Positions 21,059 to 30,830 of a stretch of 64,000 bases of DNA are shown here, in pieces. How positions within the stretch are numbered: the stretch's first letter is position 1; the number at the start of each line of letters is the position of its first letter. Source of the stretch: Eukaryota sp. TZLM1-RC (Eukaryota; Metamonada: BaSk clade); assembly GCA_040285825.1 (NCBI GenBank), contig JAUPSS010000001.1, positions 3,100,001 to 3,164,000 on the forward strand, written 5' to 3'. The translations under genes were made by a program, and so were the position numbers. A model generated the notes under the pieces. The model saw only the letters and a program-made list of their open reading frames with translations, had not been told where the DNA came from and ran no database searches.

Positions 21059-22991
21059 ATGCTTTTATCTGAAAGCTCCCTCTCGACAGAGTCTCTCATC
21101 GCCTACAAGGAGTCTCTCGAACATAAGCTCTCTCTTCTACAGCCCCATTCCTCTGAAGCCAAACCTCTCACCTCTACTGCCGACCAACTCCTTCTACAAG
21201 CTAAAGACCTTTCCCATGACCTCCATAACTCTCTTTCTAATCTTCAAACACTCTCCTCATCACTTAAATCTACTACACCTACCTCTTACCCTATCCTCTC
21301 ACTTCTCGTGTTCTTAAAGCAATTGTCTTTTCGTCTCAACTCCACTCTTTCTTCCTTTAGTTTTCATACTTCTCTTGACTTTCTACAATACCTTACAGCC
21401 CTTCAACAACCTCTCCAAGAAGGTGATGCTTCCCATGTCTTACATGATGTATTCAACCATGTTTTAGGAAAGATTGAAGGTTTTTTGGAAACTGAAATTA
21501 GTCAAATAATGAGTGACAGGCTGAAAATTTTAGGATGGCCATCTGTGCCTGATTTTGATCTACATTCTGAAATTTTTGATGAATTTAAGGAAATTTTCAC
21601 TATTTCTGAGCTATTTAGTGATCTCTTGCCAAATGAAAGTTTTAAAATTTTTGGAATAGACACTATGATCTCTTCTTTTGCTATAGAAGTGTCCACTATC
21701 GACACTTCCACCAAAATTTTGCAACCAGCAATATTTTTAGATAAATGTTTTGCTTTTCTTTTAAATTTGATTGAACTAATGATTAAGTTTTGTACACCAT
21801 GCTTTTTATCAAAATTTTAAAATTTCATCACTTTGTGTGACTTCTATAATAAAAATCATCAGTGATACTTACTCTGAATGTATGAAAATTTTGAAAAGCG
21901 AAAATTTGCTAAATTTTGAAATTTTAAATATTTTGTTTTCTGATCTTTTGTCATTTCAGGATGAAATAGTTGCTTCAAATCTTTTCCCAAAATTTGATTC
22001 GAAATCACTTTTCCAATTAATTTTTGATTTTTCCCTCATTGGAGATTCTTGGCTGGTCAAAGAAGAGGTCAATAATGTGATTACTCGCATTGACCAAGCT
22101 CAAAATACACGTGTCACTGTGTCAAATTTTCCAATATTTTTTAGTGATCTCCTCTCGTCCAGACCATTTGTCACTGAGCTTATGATGACATGTGTATCAG
22201 AAGTTGATCTCATTTTGAACTATCTCAATTATTTACCAAATTTTGAGTCTTCATTAGTACTCGTTGTCACTGAAATCGCAGAAAAAAGTGTCAAAACTGT
22301 AAACTTCTACAGTTCAGCACATCACTCAACAATCAGCTCAATCGTAAGCTCAATTTCGACTGTAGACTTTTTCATCCAATTTTTCAAAGAAATTCAATTA
22401 ATTTTCCCAGCTATTATTTTAAAACAAATGATTTCTGAATTAAATTCCATGTACACGATACTTGAAGACAATTGCTTCAAACGAATCAGAAAGACTGTTT
22501 ATGACATCATTGTGTCATTTATAGTGTCTTTTCATAGTGCAAATATTTCGATGGAAACTGTAAATATTGATGTGTCACCAGAAATGATCTCTTTGTGTCA
22601 ATATGTGACTGAAATTTTGAACATGTTACCTACATTTTTTCCTCCAAAATTGATGAACATTTTTATTTCAAAATTAGTTGCTCAATTAGATGACCTTTTC
22701 TTTAAGGAATTTTTCCATTTGAAGTTTTCCAAACTTCAAGCAAGCCAATTAGCTTTCGATTTAAGCAATTTTTTCAACTGTTTTTCTCAATATTTCAGTG
22801 ATCCCAATAGAGCTTTTCCTAAAACCTTTGAATTTTCACAACTCTGGACGTGTAAACTCGATAGTCTGCTTTCACCAGGAACCAGCAGGCATAACTACTT
22901 GAAAAATGGAAATTATATCAAGAAACAACTAGGTTTGCAGGTTTTGACTTCTGAAGAAGTTGCTAGGATTGTTAGTATAATGAGTAAATAA
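21059..22991 (+). CDS. RINT1/Tip20-like vesicle tethering protein, with one frameshift
   Basis: About 640 residues, helical and Phe/Leu/Ile-rich, in two frames offset by one base. The amino end is helical coiled-coil-like; KILGWP at about residues 160-166 resembles the conserved segment before the main body of RINT1/Tip20. The C-terminal stretch (FHLKFSKLQASQLAFDLSNFFNCF, SQYFSDPNRAFPKTFEF) resembles the family's C-terminal helix bundle, where an FD...LF..F..Y...P pattern is conserved. RINT1/Tip20 belongs to the Dsl1/NZ complex for Golgi-to-ER transport. The phase changes in a TTTT run at about 21815-21818, where dropping one T rejoins both sides. No short intron fits. Dor1/COG-type tethers are an alternative. 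Confidence 0.5.
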
Positions 22992-23439
22992 TTTTGAATT
23001 TGTTGTTTTTTCTCAGAATTTATGTAATATTTGAAGGAAATAATTTGAGTTGTCCGGATAGAGCATTAAAGTTACCCAATAGCGTTTAGACACTTGACGA
23101 AGATACTGTTGTGAAAGGGCAACAGTAACAAAATTTGAACATTTAATTTAATAATCAAGGCTTATAAAAACAAAGTCTTGATGCTATTACATCCTCTATT
23201 AGGAGCCAAGAGCATCACTTTCAAGAAGTGATTGGATGGAGTAACCTCCACAAACTTGAATACATGAACCAACTTGAAACACCAGATTCTTTTTTCAACA
23301 GCAAAGACCACTTATTGTTACATATAGTTTCTCAAAAGTTCCCTCATCATTGAAGCACTTTAGTACTTTTGTTCCCATTCACACACTATCATACATAAAA
23401 AATCATTATTCACTCTATTTATTCAAAATCATGCTCACA

Positions 23440-24173
23440 CTAAATTTCATGGTCACTAATTGGATGTTTGGGTTTTTCAAAGCAGGGTTGATCAGTACCG
23501 TGGCAAACCATGGGATCTTGCCAGAACTTGCAGTAGCTGCAGGGAGGACAGAAGTGCTTAGGAGTCCACTTGAGACACCAATCAGGAAGCTTGATGACCA
23601 TTTTTTGATCAGTGTGAACAGGAGGTTTGCCATCTTCAAGATTGAGCTTCATTTCAAGATATTCAGTGTTCTTTGGATCAATTCTAATAATACCCTTCCA
23701 ATGACGTTGGAATCCAGGTCTAGAAAGCCACATATGAACTTCATCCTTTTCAGAAATGGTGCCGGTAACTCTCCACTGGAAGCCCTGAGCCCACATGGTA
23801 CCATGGAAGGATCCCTTACCATCGGCAAAGATTTGAGCAGTAACAGGCCACCTGCGAATCAATTGTCCCTTTGGTCCAAATTCGTACTTATCACCAGTCC
23901 ATCCCCCATGACCAGTGAGCACATCAAAGCGACGATCAGACCAGGGGTATCTAGGGCAGATGGGTCTTCCATCACAAGGGATATCGAGGTGTTGGCATAC
24001 AGGGGGATCTTGCCAGACTTTGCAGTAGGAATCTTCCCTAAAGAATTGGCACAGTTCATCACCCTTCATTGGTCTTTCATGACCAGAATGAAGTTCAACT
24101 GCTAGAACAGCAACAGTAATTGTAAGGCTATGGTTAAATCAAATTCCAGGGCATACAAGACAAGTATCTTCAT
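23440..24173 (-). CDS. secreted Cys/Trp-rich protein, array copy 1
   Basis: Two exons: exon 1 is 24157-24173 (17 nt, ATG AAG ATA CTT GTC TT) and exon 2 is 23440-24127, separated by a 29-nt intron (24128-24156) starting GTATGC and ending TTTAACCATAG. Splicing joins MKILVF to LTITVAVLAVELHSG, giving a textbook signal peptide ahead of a 234-residue product; without splicing the frame hits a stop. The mature protein has two copies of a Cys box (YCKVWQDPPVC about residue 40; YCKFWQDPMVC near the C-terminus) flanking a Trp/Gly/Lys-rich, probably beta-rich middle (HGTMWAQGFQW, RHWKGIIRI). No family recognised. This copy has MW, SRPG and MKL variants shared with copy 4. Confidence 0.85.
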
Positions 24174-24683
24174 CGTGATCCAGAGAAGTGGAGATTTTTT
24201 GGTTAATGGCGCTTTTGTACTGTGCTGTAGTCTTACTGTAGTCTCTGTTTACAGTAGGATCGACCTTACAGTTGAGCTCTACTACGAGCTTTTGATTGGG
24301 CAAATTGACTGCATTGTTTAAATTGTTTTACATGTTTTAACAGTTGTTTTCGGCTTTATTTGAGCTTTTGTGATTAACCAATCATTATTAATTCAACTTT
24401 AGTATTTTTAACTAAAATTGTTGTTGTTTTCTTTAGAATGGTCATTATTTGGTAGAATTGATAACGAGTTGGTAATTTTCAGCAGGATTCTCTTGGTGTG
24501 CTTCAAAAGTATTTTCCTTGCCTCATCCAGTGTTTCAATGTCTTTTATTTCTAAGAAAAAGTAAGCCTAACTTCGTGGAAAATGGTAACTGTATTAAAGA
24601 AATGGTCAGGATCGACCAATAAGTGTGATTAAACTGCAAGTTAAATGACATTTGTTTGAAACAGGAAATAAATAAACCAAACA

Positions 24684-24950
24684 TTAAGGAGCCTTGCCAA
24701 TGAAACTGTGTTGAATACTGGGTTGGCGATCAAACCACCCACAGCTACGTGACTTAATAATACATACCCCAACTCTCTGATTAAGCTTATTACAACCTCC
24801 ATTTGCAACCAAGAGCTGCACTTTCAAGAAGTGGTTGGATGCAGTAACCTCCACAAACGTGAAGCACATTAACCATCTTGAATCAGAGTCGTGCTTCAAC
24901 AGCAAAGACCACTTATTGTTACATATAGTTTCTAAAAAGTTCCCTCATCA
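24684..24950 (-). CDS. small ORF of the array spacer, copy 1 (uncertain)
   Basis: A frame running LLLKHDSDSRWLMCFTF, KVQLLVANGGCNKLNQRVGVC, and ending SFIGKAP. It is kept open in three of the four spacers, but the fourth (23150-23350) has indels that break it. No ATG is placed convincingly; AACTATAG/AACAATAAG just upstream resembles the 3' splice signal of the neighbouring gene, so this could be a second exon whose first exon is not recognisable. Function unknown. Confidence 0.3.
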
Positions 24951-25040
24951 TTGAAGCACTTTAGTACTTTTGTTCCCATTCACCCACTATCATACATAAA
25001 CAATCATTATTCACTCTATTTATTCAAAATCATGCTCACA

Positions 25041-25774
25041 CTACATTTCATGGTCACTAATTGGATGTTTGGGTTTTTCAAAGCAGGGTTGATCAGTACC
25101 GTGGCAAACCATGGGATCTTGCCAGAACTTGCAGTAGCTGCAGGGAGGACAGAAGTGCTTAGGAGTCCACTTGAGACACCAATCGGGAAGCTTGATGACC
25201 ATTTTTTGATCAGTGTGAACAGGAGGTTTGCCATCTTCAAGATTGAGGTTCATTTCAAGATATTCAGTGTTCTTTGGATCAATTCTAATAATACCCTTCC
25301 AATGGCGTTGGAATCCAGGTGTAGAAAGCCACATATGAACTTCATCCTTTTCAGAAATGGTGCCGGTAACTCTCCACTGGAAGCCCTGAGCCCACGTGGT
25401 ACCATGGAAGGATCCCTTACCATCGGCAAAGATTTGAGCAGTAACAGGCCACCTGCGAATCAATTGTCCCTTTGGTCCAAATTCGTACTTATCACCAGTC
25501 CATCCCCCATGACCAGTGAGCACATCAAAGCGACGATCAGACCAGGGGTATCTAGGGCAGATGGGTCTTCCATCACAAGGGATATCGAGGTGTTGGCATA
25601 CAGGGGGATCTTGCCAGACTTTGCAGTAGGAATCTTCCCTAAAGAATTGGCAAAGTTCATCACCCTTCATTGGTCTTTCATGACCAGAATGAAGTTCAAC
25701 TGCTAGAACAGCAACAGTAATTGTAAGGCTATGGTTAAATCAAATTCCAGGGCATACAAGACAAGTATCTTCAT
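25041..25774 (-). CDS. secreted Cys/Trp-rich protein, array copy 2
   Basis: Same structure as copy 1: exon 1 25758-25774, 29-nt intron 25729-25757, exon 2 25041-25728, 234 residues with signal peptide. The exon-2 protein is identical to copy 3 and differs from copies 1 and 4 by, for example, GTTWAQ, LSTPGF and EMNLNLED. Followed by an AATAAA about 20 bases past the stop. Confidence 0.85.
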
Positions 25775-26284
25775 CGTGATCCAGAGAAGTGGAGATTTTT
25801 TGGTTAATGGCGTTTTTGTACTGTGCTGTAGTCTTATTGTAGTCTCTGTTTACAGTAGGATCGACCTTACAGTTGAGCTCTACTACGAGCTTTTGATTGG
25901 GCAAATTGACTGCATTGTTTAAATTGTTTTACATGTTTTAACAGTTGTTTTCGGCTTTATTTGAGCTTTTGTGATTAACCAATCATTATTAATTCAACTT
26001 TAGTATTTTTAACTAAAATTGTTGTTGTTTTCTTTAGAATGGTCATTATTTGGTAGAATTGATAACGAGTTGGTAATTTTCAGCAGGATTCTCTTGGTGT
26101 GCTTCAAAAGTATCTTCCTTGCCTCATCCAGTGTTTCAATGTCTTTTATTTCTAAGAAAAAGTAAACCTAACTTCGTGGAAAATGGTAACTGTATTAAAG
26201 AAATGGTCAGGATCGACCAATAAGTGTGATTAAACTGCAAGTTAAATGACATTTGTTTGAAACAGGAAATAAATAAACCAAACA

Positions 26285-26548
26285 TTAAGGAGCCTTGCCA
26301 ATGAAACTGTGTTGAATACTGGGTTGGCGATCAAACCACCCACAGCTACGTGACTTAATAATACATACCCCAACTCTCTGATTAAGCTTATTACAACCTC
26401 CATTTGCAACCAAGAGCTGCACTTTCAAGAAGTGGTTGGATGCAGTAACCTCCACAAACGTGAAGCACATTAACCATCTTGAATCAGAGTCGTGCTTCAA
26501 CAGCAAAGTCCACTTATTGCTATAGTTTCTAAAAAGTTCCCTCATCAT
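26285..26548 (-). CDS. small ORF of the array spacer, copy 2 (uncertain)
   Basis: Same ORF as at 24684-24950, here open from an ATG (MMRELFRNYSNKW) because a 4-base indel removes an upstream stop. 87 codons, unknown function; identical to the next copy. Confidence 0.3.
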   Translation of the reverse strand: MMRELFRNYSNKWTLLLKHDSDSRWLMCFTFVEVTASNHFLKVQLLVANGGCNKLNQRVGVCIIKSRSCGWFDRQPSIQHSFIGKAP

Positions 26549-26637
26549 TGAAGCACTTTAGTACTTTTGCTCCCATTCACACACTATCATACATAAAAAA
26601 TGATTATTCACTCTTTTTATTCAAAATCATGCTCACA

Positions 26638-27371
26638 CTACATTTCATGGTCACTAATTGGATGTTTGGGTTTTTCAAAGCAGGGTTGATCAGTACCGTG
26701 GCAAACCATGGGATCTTGCCAGAACTTGCAGTAGCTGCAGGGAGGACAGAAGTGCTTAGGAGTCCACTTGAGACACCAATCGGGAAGCTTGATGACCATT
26801 TTTTGATCAGTGTGAACAGGAGGTTTGCCATCTTCAAGATTGAGGTTCATTTCAAGATATTCAGTGTTCTTTGGATCAATTCTAATAATACCCTTCCAAT
26901 GGCGTTGGAATCCAGGTGTAGAAAGCCACATATGAACTTCATCCTTTTCAGAAATGGTGCCGGTAACTCTCCACTGGAAGCCCTGAGCCCACGTGGTACC
27001 ATGGAAGGATCCCTTACCATCGGCAAAGATTTGAGCAGTAACAGGCCACCTGCGAATCAATTGTCCCTTTGGTCCAAATTCGTACTTATCACCAGTCCAT
27101 CCCCCATGACCAGTGAGCACATCAAAGCGACGATCAGACCAGGGGTATCTAGGGCAGATGGGTCTTCCATCACAAGGGATATCGAGGTGTTGGCATACAG
27201 GGGGATCTTGCCAGACTTTGCAGTAGGAATCTTCCCTAAAGAATTGGCAAAGTTCATCACCCTTCATTGGTCTTTCATGACCAGAATGAAGTTCAACTGC
27301 TAGAACAGCAACAGTAATTGTAAGGCTATGGTTAAATCAAATTCCAGGGCATACAAGACAAGTATCTTCAT
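26638..27371 (-). CDS. secreted Cys/Trp-rich protein, array copy 3
   Basis: Exon 1 27355-27371, intron 27326-27354 (29 nt), exon 2 26638-27325. The exon-2 protein is identical to copy 2, including flanking spacer, which points to very recent duplication or conversion. Confidence 0.85.
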
Positions 27372-27881
27372 CGTGATCCAGAGAAGTGGAGATTTTTTGG
27401 TTAATGGCGTTTTTGTACTGTGCTGTAGTCTTATTGTAGTCTCTGTTTACAGTAGGATCGACCTTACAGTTGAGCTCTACTACGAGCTTTTGATTGGGCA
27501 AATTGACTGCATTGTTTAAATTGTTTTACATGTTTTAACAGTTGTTTTCGGCTTTATTTGAGCTTTTGTGATTAACCAATCATTATTAATTCAACTTTAG
27601 TATTTTTAACTAAAATTGTTGTTGTTTTCTTTAGAATGGTCATTATTTGGTAGAATTGATAACGAGTTGGTAATTTTCAGCAGGATTCTCTTGGTGTGCT
27701 TCAAAAGTATCTTCCTTGCCTCATCCAGTGTTTCAATGTCTTTTATTTCTAAGAAAAAGTAAACCTAACTTCGTGGAAAATGGTAACTGTATTAAAGAAA
27801 TGGTCAGGATCGACCAATAAGTGTGATTAAACTGCAAGTTAAATGACATTTGTTTGAAACAGGAAATAAATAAACCAAACA

Positions 27882-28145
27882 TTAAGGAGCCTTGCCAATG
27901 AAACTGTGTTGAATACTGGGTTGGCGATCAAACCACCCACAGCTACGTGACTTAATAATACATACCCCAACTCTCTGATTAAGCTTATTACAACCTCCAT
28001 TTGCAACCAAGAGCTGCACTTTCAAGAAGTGGTTGGATGCAGTAACCTCCACAAACGTGAAGCACATTAACCATCTTGAATCAGAGTCGTGCTTCAACAG
28101 CAAAGTCCACTTATTGCTATAGTTTCTAAAAAGTTCCCTCATCAT
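27882..28145 (-). CDS. small ORF of the array spacer, copy 3 (uncertain)
   Basis: Identical in sequence to 26285-26548. See that entry for what is visible; no family recognised. Confidence 0.3.
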   Translation of the reverse strand: MMRELFRNYSNKWTLLLKHDSDSRWLMCFTFVEVTASNHFLKVQLLVANGGCNKLNQRVGVCIIKSRSCGWFDRQPSIQHSFIGKAP

Positions 28146-28234
28146 TGAAGCACTTTAGTACTTTTGCTCCCATTCACACACTATCATACATAAAAAATGA
28201 TTATTCACTCTTTTTATTCAAAATCATGCTCACA

Positions 28235-28968
28235 CTACATTTCATGGTCACTAATGGGATGTTTGGGTTTTTCAAAGCAGGGTTGATCAGTACCGTGGCA
28301 AACCATGGGATCTTGCCAGAACTTACAGTAGCTGCAGGGAGGACAGAAGTGCTTAGGAGTCCACTTGAGACACCAATCGGGAAGCTTGATGACCATTTTT
28401 TGATCAGTGTGAACAGGAGGTTTGCCATCTTCAAGATTGAGCTTCATTTCAAGATATTCAGTGTTCTTTGGATCAATTCTAATAATACCCTTCCAATGGC
28501 GTTGGAATCCAGGTCTAGAAAGCCACATATGAACTTCATCCTTTTCAGAAATGGTGCCGGTAACTCTCCACTGGAAGCCCTGAGCCCACATGGTACCATG
28601 GAAGGATCCCTTACCATCGGCAAAGATTTGAGCAGTAACAGGCCATCTGCGAATCAATTGTCCCTTTGGTCCAAATTCGTACTTATCACCAGACCATCCC
28701 CCATGACCAGTGAGTACATCAAAGCGATGATCAGACCAGGGATATCTAGGGCAGATGGGTCTTCCATCACAAGGGATATCGAGGTGTTGGCATACAGGGG
28801 GATCTTGCCAGACTTTGCAGTAGGAATCTTCCCTAAAAAATTGGCAAAGTTCATCACCTTTCATTGGTCTTTCATGACCAGAATGAAGTTCAACTGCTAA
28901 AACAGCAACAATAATTGTAAGGCTATGGTTAAATCAAATTCCATGGCATACAAGACAAGTAGCTTCAT
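28235..28968 (-). CDS. secreted Cys/Trp-rich protein, array copy 4
   Basis: Exon 1 28952-28968 (ATGAAGCTACTTGTCTT), intron 28923-28951 (29 nt, one substitution versus the others), exon 2 28235-28922. The signal peptide is slightly changed (MKLLVF...LTIIVAVLAV) yet still hydrophobic, and Cys residues are all kept, suggesting constraint. Shares MW, SRPG and MKL variants with copy 1. Upstream similarity to the other units ends near 29110. Confidence 0.85.
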
Positions 28969-29114
28969 CGTGATACATAGAAGTGGGGCTTTTTTGGTTA
29001 ATGGCGTTTTTGTACTGTGCTGTAGTCTTACTGTAGTCTCTGTTTACAGTAGGATCGACTTTACAGTTGAGCTCTACTACAAGCTTTTGATTGGGCAAAT
29101 TGTGGTGTTTTCGG

Positions 29115-29970
29115 ACTCAAGATGCTAATATATTCTGGGCTTGAGTTAACACCATTTTAACTAACGGGAGTGACGTTAATTTTGGGTGTTCTTCTAACTT
29201 TGTTTCTGTTCAATGGACATTTATAAATAGAACGAATCAGAAGAATAAACTTTTTAGTCAGCACAACACGATTTAATAAAAAATATCAGCAATTGTTATG
29301 TTTTCTATCATTAGCTAGGAATTTTACCATGAATTTATGAAATCAATGTTGATTAATTGATAATGGCAGTATTGAATTGACTATTATACAAGAATCAGCG
29401 GTATTGTCAGTAGTAGTTCAACGGACAAGGTTCAATAATTTGCTTTATTGTTCTATCAAAATCCTAGGTCTTCCTTAGTCACTTCAGGACTGAAAAGCTG
29501 TTTTAAGGTGGGAAGAATTTTATTGATTTCGTTGGTAATTCTTCTACAAGATAGCACCTACAAGACAAATTGTCGTGGCATAATGTTGTTGATTTTCCCA
29601 TAGTCGGAAGGGATATGACAAATTTACCATTTTTCAAAGAACTTCATTATTGATTCAAAATCTTTCCCTGTAATGTTCTTCTCCTCTCGGGGAGTTTCTT
29701 CTGCAGTTTTTGTAATGAACTAGCTCTTGACTCCAATCACTCTGAGCCTGGTGGTTTCCCCATCATATGCTGCTCAAAAGTCTTTGATGGTGATTAACAT
29801 GGAGATTACCACTATGAGGATAACTTTGACAATGATGACAATGAAATAGCCTACCAAGAGTTTTAAATTATAGTATTACCCTCCATAACAAACCATGATG
29901 TTAGAATTGATTATGAATTTTTAAGGTAAAAAATACAAATTATTTTGCAATTTCATTATGAATTTTTGAT
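29115..29970. other. intergenic, nothing recognised
   Basis: AT-rich sequence without frames above about 50 codons or similarity to the window's repeats. Confidence 0.4.
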
Positions 29971-29975
29971 TACAT

Positions 29976-30692
29976 TTAAGATTTAACAACATTGTCCCGA
30001 ATTTGCTTTCTGGAAATTTGATCTGCAAACCGAATAGGTTCAGGAATCCTATACCTACAACACCTTGCCACAATCTCACATGAACTCTCCAAATCAATTA
30101 AGTGGCCAATAGACACGTAAATGGGCTGGATTGTTGTGTCAGTTGGCCGCAAAGCTGCTCCTAGTACTTTCCCTCCCTCGCCCCACAAATACATATAATC
30201 CCCTGCCCTGTACAGGTTACTCTCTGCTTCCTTACGAACTTGTTTTGTATCAAGTCCTTGAATACACAACAAGGTCTTTGAAACACCAATTGTGGGGACA
30301 TTTAGATGTACACCAATGTGAGATGCAGAACCAGCACTACGGTCATGGTGTATTCCACATCCATCTACTAGAAGGACATCTGGTATAAGTTCAGGTTGAT
30401 TTGTTTTTAGTTTATTAAACAACTTTTCTACTAATGGATATTCTCGGAATGCCAAAAATCCTGTTTTATAAGGAACATGTAGATTTTCGGTATATAGAGT
30501 GTCAGAATAAAGCAACTTAAGTTCTGGATAAGTTAACACAGTGAGACAAGCAGATGCTATAGTCGTATTATCCTTAGAAAAGGATACATCAACTCCACCT
30601 ACCATAGAAATGTCGAGAGGAGAGGAATGTGGGGGAATAGTGACAACCCGTGATGCAACATCTCTTTGTTGGGACTCCCATTCATATTGCAT
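29976..30692 (-). CDS. endonuclease V
   Basis: A 238-residue protein with the endonuclease V landmarks in order: GGVDVSF (first metal-binding Asp, about residue 34), VPYKTGFLAFREYP (the wedge/FRE region), LLVDGCGIHHDRSAGSASHIGV (second Asp and the glycine-rich loop), and IGVSKTLL followed by a PIYVSIGHLIDLESS segment with a catalytic-site His. In eukaryotes the enzyme mainly cleaves inosine-containing RNA, in bacteria deaminated DNA. ATG 30692 was chosen because the frame upstream offers only a GTG. It is divergent from UTP6, with starts 138 bp apart, so they probably share a bidirectional promoter. Full length, intron-less. Confidence 0.9.
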   Translation of the reverse strand: MQYEWESQQRDVASRVVTIPPHSSPLDISMVGGVDVSFSKDNTTIASACLTVLTYPELKLLYSDTLYTENLHVPYKTGFLAFREYPLVEKLFNKLKTNQPELIPDVLLVDGCGIHHDRSAGSASHIGVHLNVPTIGVSKTLLCIQGLDTKQVRKEAESNLYRAGDYMYLWGEGGKVLGAALRPTDTTIQPIYVSIGHLIDLESSCEIVARCCRYRIPEPIRFADQISRKQIRDNVVKS

Positions 30693-30830
30693 TAGCACTT
30701 GTGGGTAATGAAGGCTATATGAGAAGATATGACTTTGGGGATTGACAAGTTCTCAAAATACCCATCATCTAATCATCACTGTCCTTACCCTTTTTGGTTT
30801 GTTGCCCATCTCTTCACATATTTTGACAAT
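30693..30830. promoter_or_regulatory. bidirectional promoter region between endonuclease V and UTP6
   Basis: The only spacer between two head-to-head genes, so both upstream control regions must lie here or overlap the neighbours. No defined element can be named. Confidence 0.4.

Larger units (their letters stand above)
23150..29110 (-). repeat. four-copy tandem array of a secreted-protein gene, about 1.6 kb per unit
   Basis: Equivalent points recur at intervals of 1601, 1597 and 1597 bases (for instance the stop codons at 23440, 25041, 26638 and 28235). Each unit has the secreted-protein gene and a spacer containing a small second ORF on the same strand. The array decays at the left edge (23150-23350, indels) and ends near 29110. 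Units 2 and 3 are nearly identical in spacer and coding sequence, while units 1 and 4 share alternative residues, consistent with recent duplication or gene conversion of the inner pair. Confidence 0.95.

Noticed and set aside
21795-21865. Intron GTACAC...CATCAG as the cause of the RINT1 phase change
   Set aside because: Removing it does not restore the second frame, while dropping one T does.
23350-24105. 251-codon plus-strand frame opposite the array gene as a real gene
   Set aside because: The minus strand has a signal peptide, intron, Cys boxes and poly-A signal; the plus frame has no motif. Kept only as a low-interest finding.
30729-30830. Upstream start for UTP6
   Set aside because: The conserved UTP6 amino end starts at 30831, and the extension lies in the shared promoter.
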